Positions 4,702 through 7,178 of a stretch of 7,178 nucleotides of DNA are shown here, one piece after another. How positions within the stretch are numbered: position 1 is the stretch's first letter; each line of letters opens with the position of its first letter. Origin of the DNA: an uncultured Porphyromonas sp. (GTDB lineage Bacteria > Bacteroidota > Bacteroidia > Bacteroidales > Porphyromonadaceae); NCBI GenBank assembly GCA_945867245.1, contig CAMBHQ010000045.1, positions 1-7,178 on the forward strand, given 5' to 3'. Position numbers and translations under genes: made by a program. The notes beneath the pieces were generated by a model. That model was not told the origin of the DNA. It did no database searches and worked only from the letters and a program-made list of their open reading frames with translations.

Positions 4702-7019
4702 ATACTTATCTGCGCTTAGTCTTACTCGGGATATTCTTATACTTCGGCACTCCCCTTGTCGCTCAGGTGGAGCTACGTGGGGAGCTACGGGCTAAGCCGA
4801 GTGGGGAGCCTTTGCCTTTCGCAAGTGTCGAGCTCCGTAGTCTGCGTGATACGACATTCGTCCTGCGTGGTATGAGCGACCTGCATGGGGGCTATTCCTT
4901 CGACCCCGTGCGCGTTGGGCGCTATCGCCTAGATATACGTTGTATGGGGTATCAGTCTGTTAGCCGGGAGCTGCGCATTACTCTGCCGAGTGATGGACGT
5001 GTGTTTCATTGTGTCGATAGCCTTAGCGAGGATATTCGGACCCTAGAGGGTGTCGTCGTGGAGGGTGTGTCTAGCCGTCAGGGGGCGGACAAGCGTGTCT
5101 TTCGCTTCGATGCCTCCAGCTTGCGCTCGGCTCTGCATAGTTATGACTTACTGAAGACGCTCCCTTTCCTACAGCAGGACCTCCAGTCCGAGCAGGTCAA
5201 AGGGCCTATGGGCGGAGCTGTACAAATTCTAATAAATGGTGTTCGCTCGGATAAGAATGACCTGCGCACACTGCCTAAGAGTAAAATCAAACATGTCGAG
5301 TATTACGATATTCCGCCCGCTCGATACCGCCAGTACGAATGCGTTATCAATGTCGTAACCTATACGCTCGAGGAGGGCTATAACTATGGCGGAGCTCTGC
5401 GCCACGCGCTGACCACGGGCTTCGGCAATGATGAGCTCTACGGCAGTTATTGGCGCGGAGGACATAAGCTCAGTCTAGAGTACACGCTAAACTACAGAGA
5501 CTACCGCCATAGCTCCGAACAGCGCGACTATGCTTATGAGCTAGAGGGGCGTGCTGCTCGGCAGGTGGACCAGAGTCGGGAGCGCTTTGGCTATACCACG
5601 CATACACCAGTCCTCAAGTATCGTTATCAGCAGGCGGAGCGCTACTTATGGGAGTTGCGCCTGCGTCCCAACTGGGAGCATCGCCACTCTGACCGAGAGA
5701 TAGAGGGACGCTATAGCTTAGCAGGGCAGGCAGATGAGAGCTTGGGGGGATACGGGCGTGATAGGACGAAGATATTTTCCCCTTCGCTCGACCTTTATCA
5801 TTGGCGTCGCCTAGGCAAGCAGAATGAGCTGAGTTTGAACCTTGTCGGGACGCTTTTCTCCACGCGCAGGCAGAGCGCTACCGAGGAGCTAGAGGCGGGG
5901 CAGGGGATGCTACGCTTCGAGGACTTTATGCAACTGCACAATAGCAAACGGTCTGTAATAGGGGAAGTGGCTTACACTCATAGCTTCTCGGGAGGGACTT
6001 GGAATAGTGGTTATCGGGCAGAATATGCGAGTCTAAGCTCCGAGCTTAGCAACCACTATGGAGCGCGTCGGGACGAGAGTCGTTCGCTCCTACAATATGC
6101 TTATAGCGAGTTGAGCGGGCGACACCGCAGATGGCTCTATCGTCTTAGCTTGGGCTTAACTCATTCGGACTATAATTCTGACTACCGCAGCTATCAGCAG
6201 TGGGCCTTTACGCCCAAACTAGTGCTGGGATACAACCTCTCTGCGGGCTCGAGCCTGCGTCTGATGTACGATGCTGGACCTCGGCATCCTGGCGTCCATC
6301 AGTTGCATAATAATAGAGTGCGGCTGACCCGAGATATTAGCGAACTGGGCAATCCTCAGCTCGAAAATCAGATGTTACAGTCGCTGACCTTGCTCTATAA
6401 CTTACAGCATCGTTATATCGACCTTAGAGCCGTTGGGCTTTATACTTATATGAGTCGTCCGCACATGCAACTGGCCGAGCGGAGTGCTGATGGTTATATC
6501 CTGCGTCCGGTCAATGGTGACTGGGACAAGTCCTTCGCCTTTGCAGTCAAAGCCGAGCTAAAGCCTTTCGGAGACACTAGCCTTAGCCTTCGTGCGCTTG
6601 TGATGCCTATTTTGAATGAATTCAGAAGCTCTTATCTAAGCTATCGTCTGCGCTCGGTGCAGAGGTCTTATGAGCTAAGGGCGCAGCGCTGGGGCTTTGA
6701 CCTAAGCTATAAGTATAGCCCCTCTATATATACGAGTGTAGGGGCTATGGCGGCGAATAGCGAGCGTCAGCACGAGCTGCAGTTAGGCTATCAGCATGGG
6801 GCGTGGCGTTTGTCGACCTCGGTGCTGTTCGTTGGTGCGAGTCCTTATTATCATAGTTATAGTCTGGGAGCATCGCTGGTGCAGCGTAGTACTGCTAGGC
6901 GGATTGTCGATAATAAGAATATGTTGACGCTGGGTATATCTTACCACTTTAGCAGGGGCGAGGATAAGTCCCGCGCCAAGACGCTCAACAATCAGGATGC
7001 TGCTGCCCCAACGCTCTAG
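4698..7019 (+). CDS. TonB-dependent-receptor-type outer-membrane beta-barrel protein with CarboxypepD_reg and plug domains
   Basis: A 773-residue outer-membrane protein. Domains in order: signal peptide 1-22 or 1-23 (LVLLGIFLYFGTPLVAQ); a CarboxypepD_reg-like beta-sandwich about 25-120 (GELRAKPSGEPLPFASVEL, then GYSFDPVRVGRYRLDIRCMGYQ); a plug about 131-224 with SYDLLKTLPFLQQ (148-160), VQILINGVRSD (175-185), IKHVEYYDIPPARY (197-210) and VINVVTY (216-222); then a long barrel rich in alternating aromatic and charged strands (e.g. YGSYWRGGHKLSLEYTLNYRD), ending in the strand MLTLGISYHF at F751. A polar tail of 22 residues follows. The plug form IEY.D.P..RY is that of the Bacteroidota outer-membrane beta-barrel family (OMP_b-brl_3 type), usually annotated TonB-dependent receptor. 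No SusD-like partner is adjacent, so a glycan SusCD role is not supported, and the substrate is unknown. No clear TonB box was identified. It is the second gene of a two-gene unit. Confidence 0.88.
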   Translation: MNTYLRLVLLGIFLYFGTPLVAQVELRGELRAKPSGEPLPFASVELRSLRDTTFVLRGMSDLHGGYSFDPVRVGRYRLDIRCMGYQSVSRELRITLPSDGRVFHCVDSLSEDIRTLEGVVVEGVSSRQGADKRVFRFDASSLRSALHSYDLLKTLPFLQQDLQSEQVKGPMGGAVQILINGVRSDKNDLRTLPKSKIKHVEYYDIPPARYRQYECVINVVTYTLEEGYNYGGALRHALTTGFGNDELYGSYWRGGHKLSLEYTLNYRDYRHSSEQRDYAYELEGRAARQVDQSRERFGYTTHTPVLKYRYQQAERYLWELRLRPNWEHRHSDREIEGRYSLAGQADESLGGYGRDRTKIFSPSLDLYHWRRLGKQNELSLNLVGTLFSTRRQSATEELEAGQGMLRFEDFMQLHNSKRSVIGEVAYTHSFSGGTWNSGYRAEYASLSSELSNHYGARRDESRSLLQYAYSELSGRHRRWLYRLSLGLTHSDYNSDYRSYQQWAFTPKLVLGYNLSAGSSLRLMYDAGPRHPGVHQLHNNRVRLTRDISELGNPQLENQMLQSLTLLYNLQHRYIDLRAVGLYTYMSRPHMQLAERSADGYILRPVNGDWDKSFAFAVKAELKPFGDTSLSLRALVMPILNEFRSSYLSYRLRSVQRSYELRAQRWGFDLSYKYSPSIYTSVGAMAANSERQHELQLGYQHGAWRLSTSVLFVGASPYYHSYSLGASLVQRSTARRIVDNKNMLTLGISYHFSRGEDKSRAKTLNNQDAAAPTL

Positions 7020-7040
7020 GGCGTTGGGGGGCGCTACGCC
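7006..7040 (+). terminator. Candidate hairpin terminator overlapping the barrel gene stop
   Basis: CCCCAACGC (7006-7014) pairs perfectly with GCGTTGGGG (7021-7029) around a 6-base loop that contains the TAG stop (7017-7019). A second short stem GGCG-CTA-CGCC (7030-7040) follows directly, then TTCTACTATT. The U-tract is poor, with a T5 only at 7061-7065, so termination efficiency is uncertain. An alternative pairing of 7020-7024 with 7036-7040 would compete with the first stem. Confidence 0.45.
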
Positions 7041-7143
7041 TTCTACTATTCTCGCCAAACTTTTTCACTGCGTGTAAGTGATGGATTATAGGGGTCTTAG
7101 GCCGTTTTCTGCTCGCTAGGTGTTAAACTTTTTCTCTCGGATA

Positions 7144-7175
7144 TTTGTGGGAATAGAAAACTTGTATTACCTTTG
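7144..7175 (+). promoter_or_regulatory. Consensus Bacteroidota promoter for a gene beyond the right edge
   Basis: TTTG (7144-7147) and TACCTTTG (7168-7175) are 20 bp apart and match the -33 / -7 consensus; the -7 continues as CAC, as often seen at strong Bacteroidota promoters. The start point would fall just outside the window. The element reads rightward, so a plus-strand gene or RNA should follow. Confidence 0.75.
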
Positions 7176-7178
7176 CAC

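Noticed and set aside
5229..5465. Minus-strand open frame within the barrel gene
   Set aside because: Antisense shadow inside the conserved plug region; no start context or family match.
4698..7019. SusC-type glycan importer
   Set aside because: No SusD-like gene follows, and the protein is shorter than typical SusC (around 1000 residues).
6783..7058. Minus-strand open frame overlapping the end of the barrel gene
   Set aside because: Mostly antisense to the final barrel strands, with no recognisable domain.

Overview
This window looks like a chromosomal segment from a Bacteroidota member, most likely order Bacteroidales and close to Porphyromonas. Three things suggest this. Two promoters fit the Bacteroidota pattern TTG-N19/20-TAnnTTTG. 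Start codons lack Shine-Dalgarno sequences. The gene families are typical of the phylum: a stand-alone MnmD, a short RsmI-like methyltransferase, a DUF4476 lipoprotein, and a CarboxypepD_reg/plug/barrel outer-membrane protein. Species cannot be fixed from sequence reading alone.

Left part (1-3508, minus strand): six genes run in one direction with gaps of 8, 2 and 27 bp followed by overlaps of 4 and 1 bp, so they very probably form one transcript. In order of transcription they are a BamE/SmpA-like lipoprotein with a DUF4476 tail, a short TatD-family metal-dependent hydrolase, a small MerR-family regulator, an RsmI-like SAM methyltransferase, a TrmH/SpoU (SPOUT) RNA methyltransferase, and MnmD, which is cut by the window edge. 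The last three are methyltransferases of three unrelated folds and are translationally coupled or nearly so, which makes the distal half an RNA-modification block.

Middle (3509-3981): a 473-bp divergent intergenic region with no gene. It holds a candidate promoter for the minus operon, several inverted repeats, four 23-bp tandem quasi-palindromic repeats at exact 23-bp spacing, and a strong plus-strand promoter whose -33/-7 spacer contains a run of nine T.

Right part (3982-7019, plus strand): two genes overlapping by ATGA. The first encodes a 239-residue exported protein. The second encodes a 773-residue outer-membrane beta-barrel of the TonB-dependent-receptor type. By eye the small protein resembles the N-terminal third of the large one (beta-sandwich plus plug) and stops where the barrel would begin. 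If real, this is an orphan plug coupled to a complete plug-barrel protein, possibly under phase-variable control. This is the most unusual feature of the window.

End (7020-7178): hairpins at the stop codon of the barrel gene, then a consensus promoter pointing right into a gene beyond the window.
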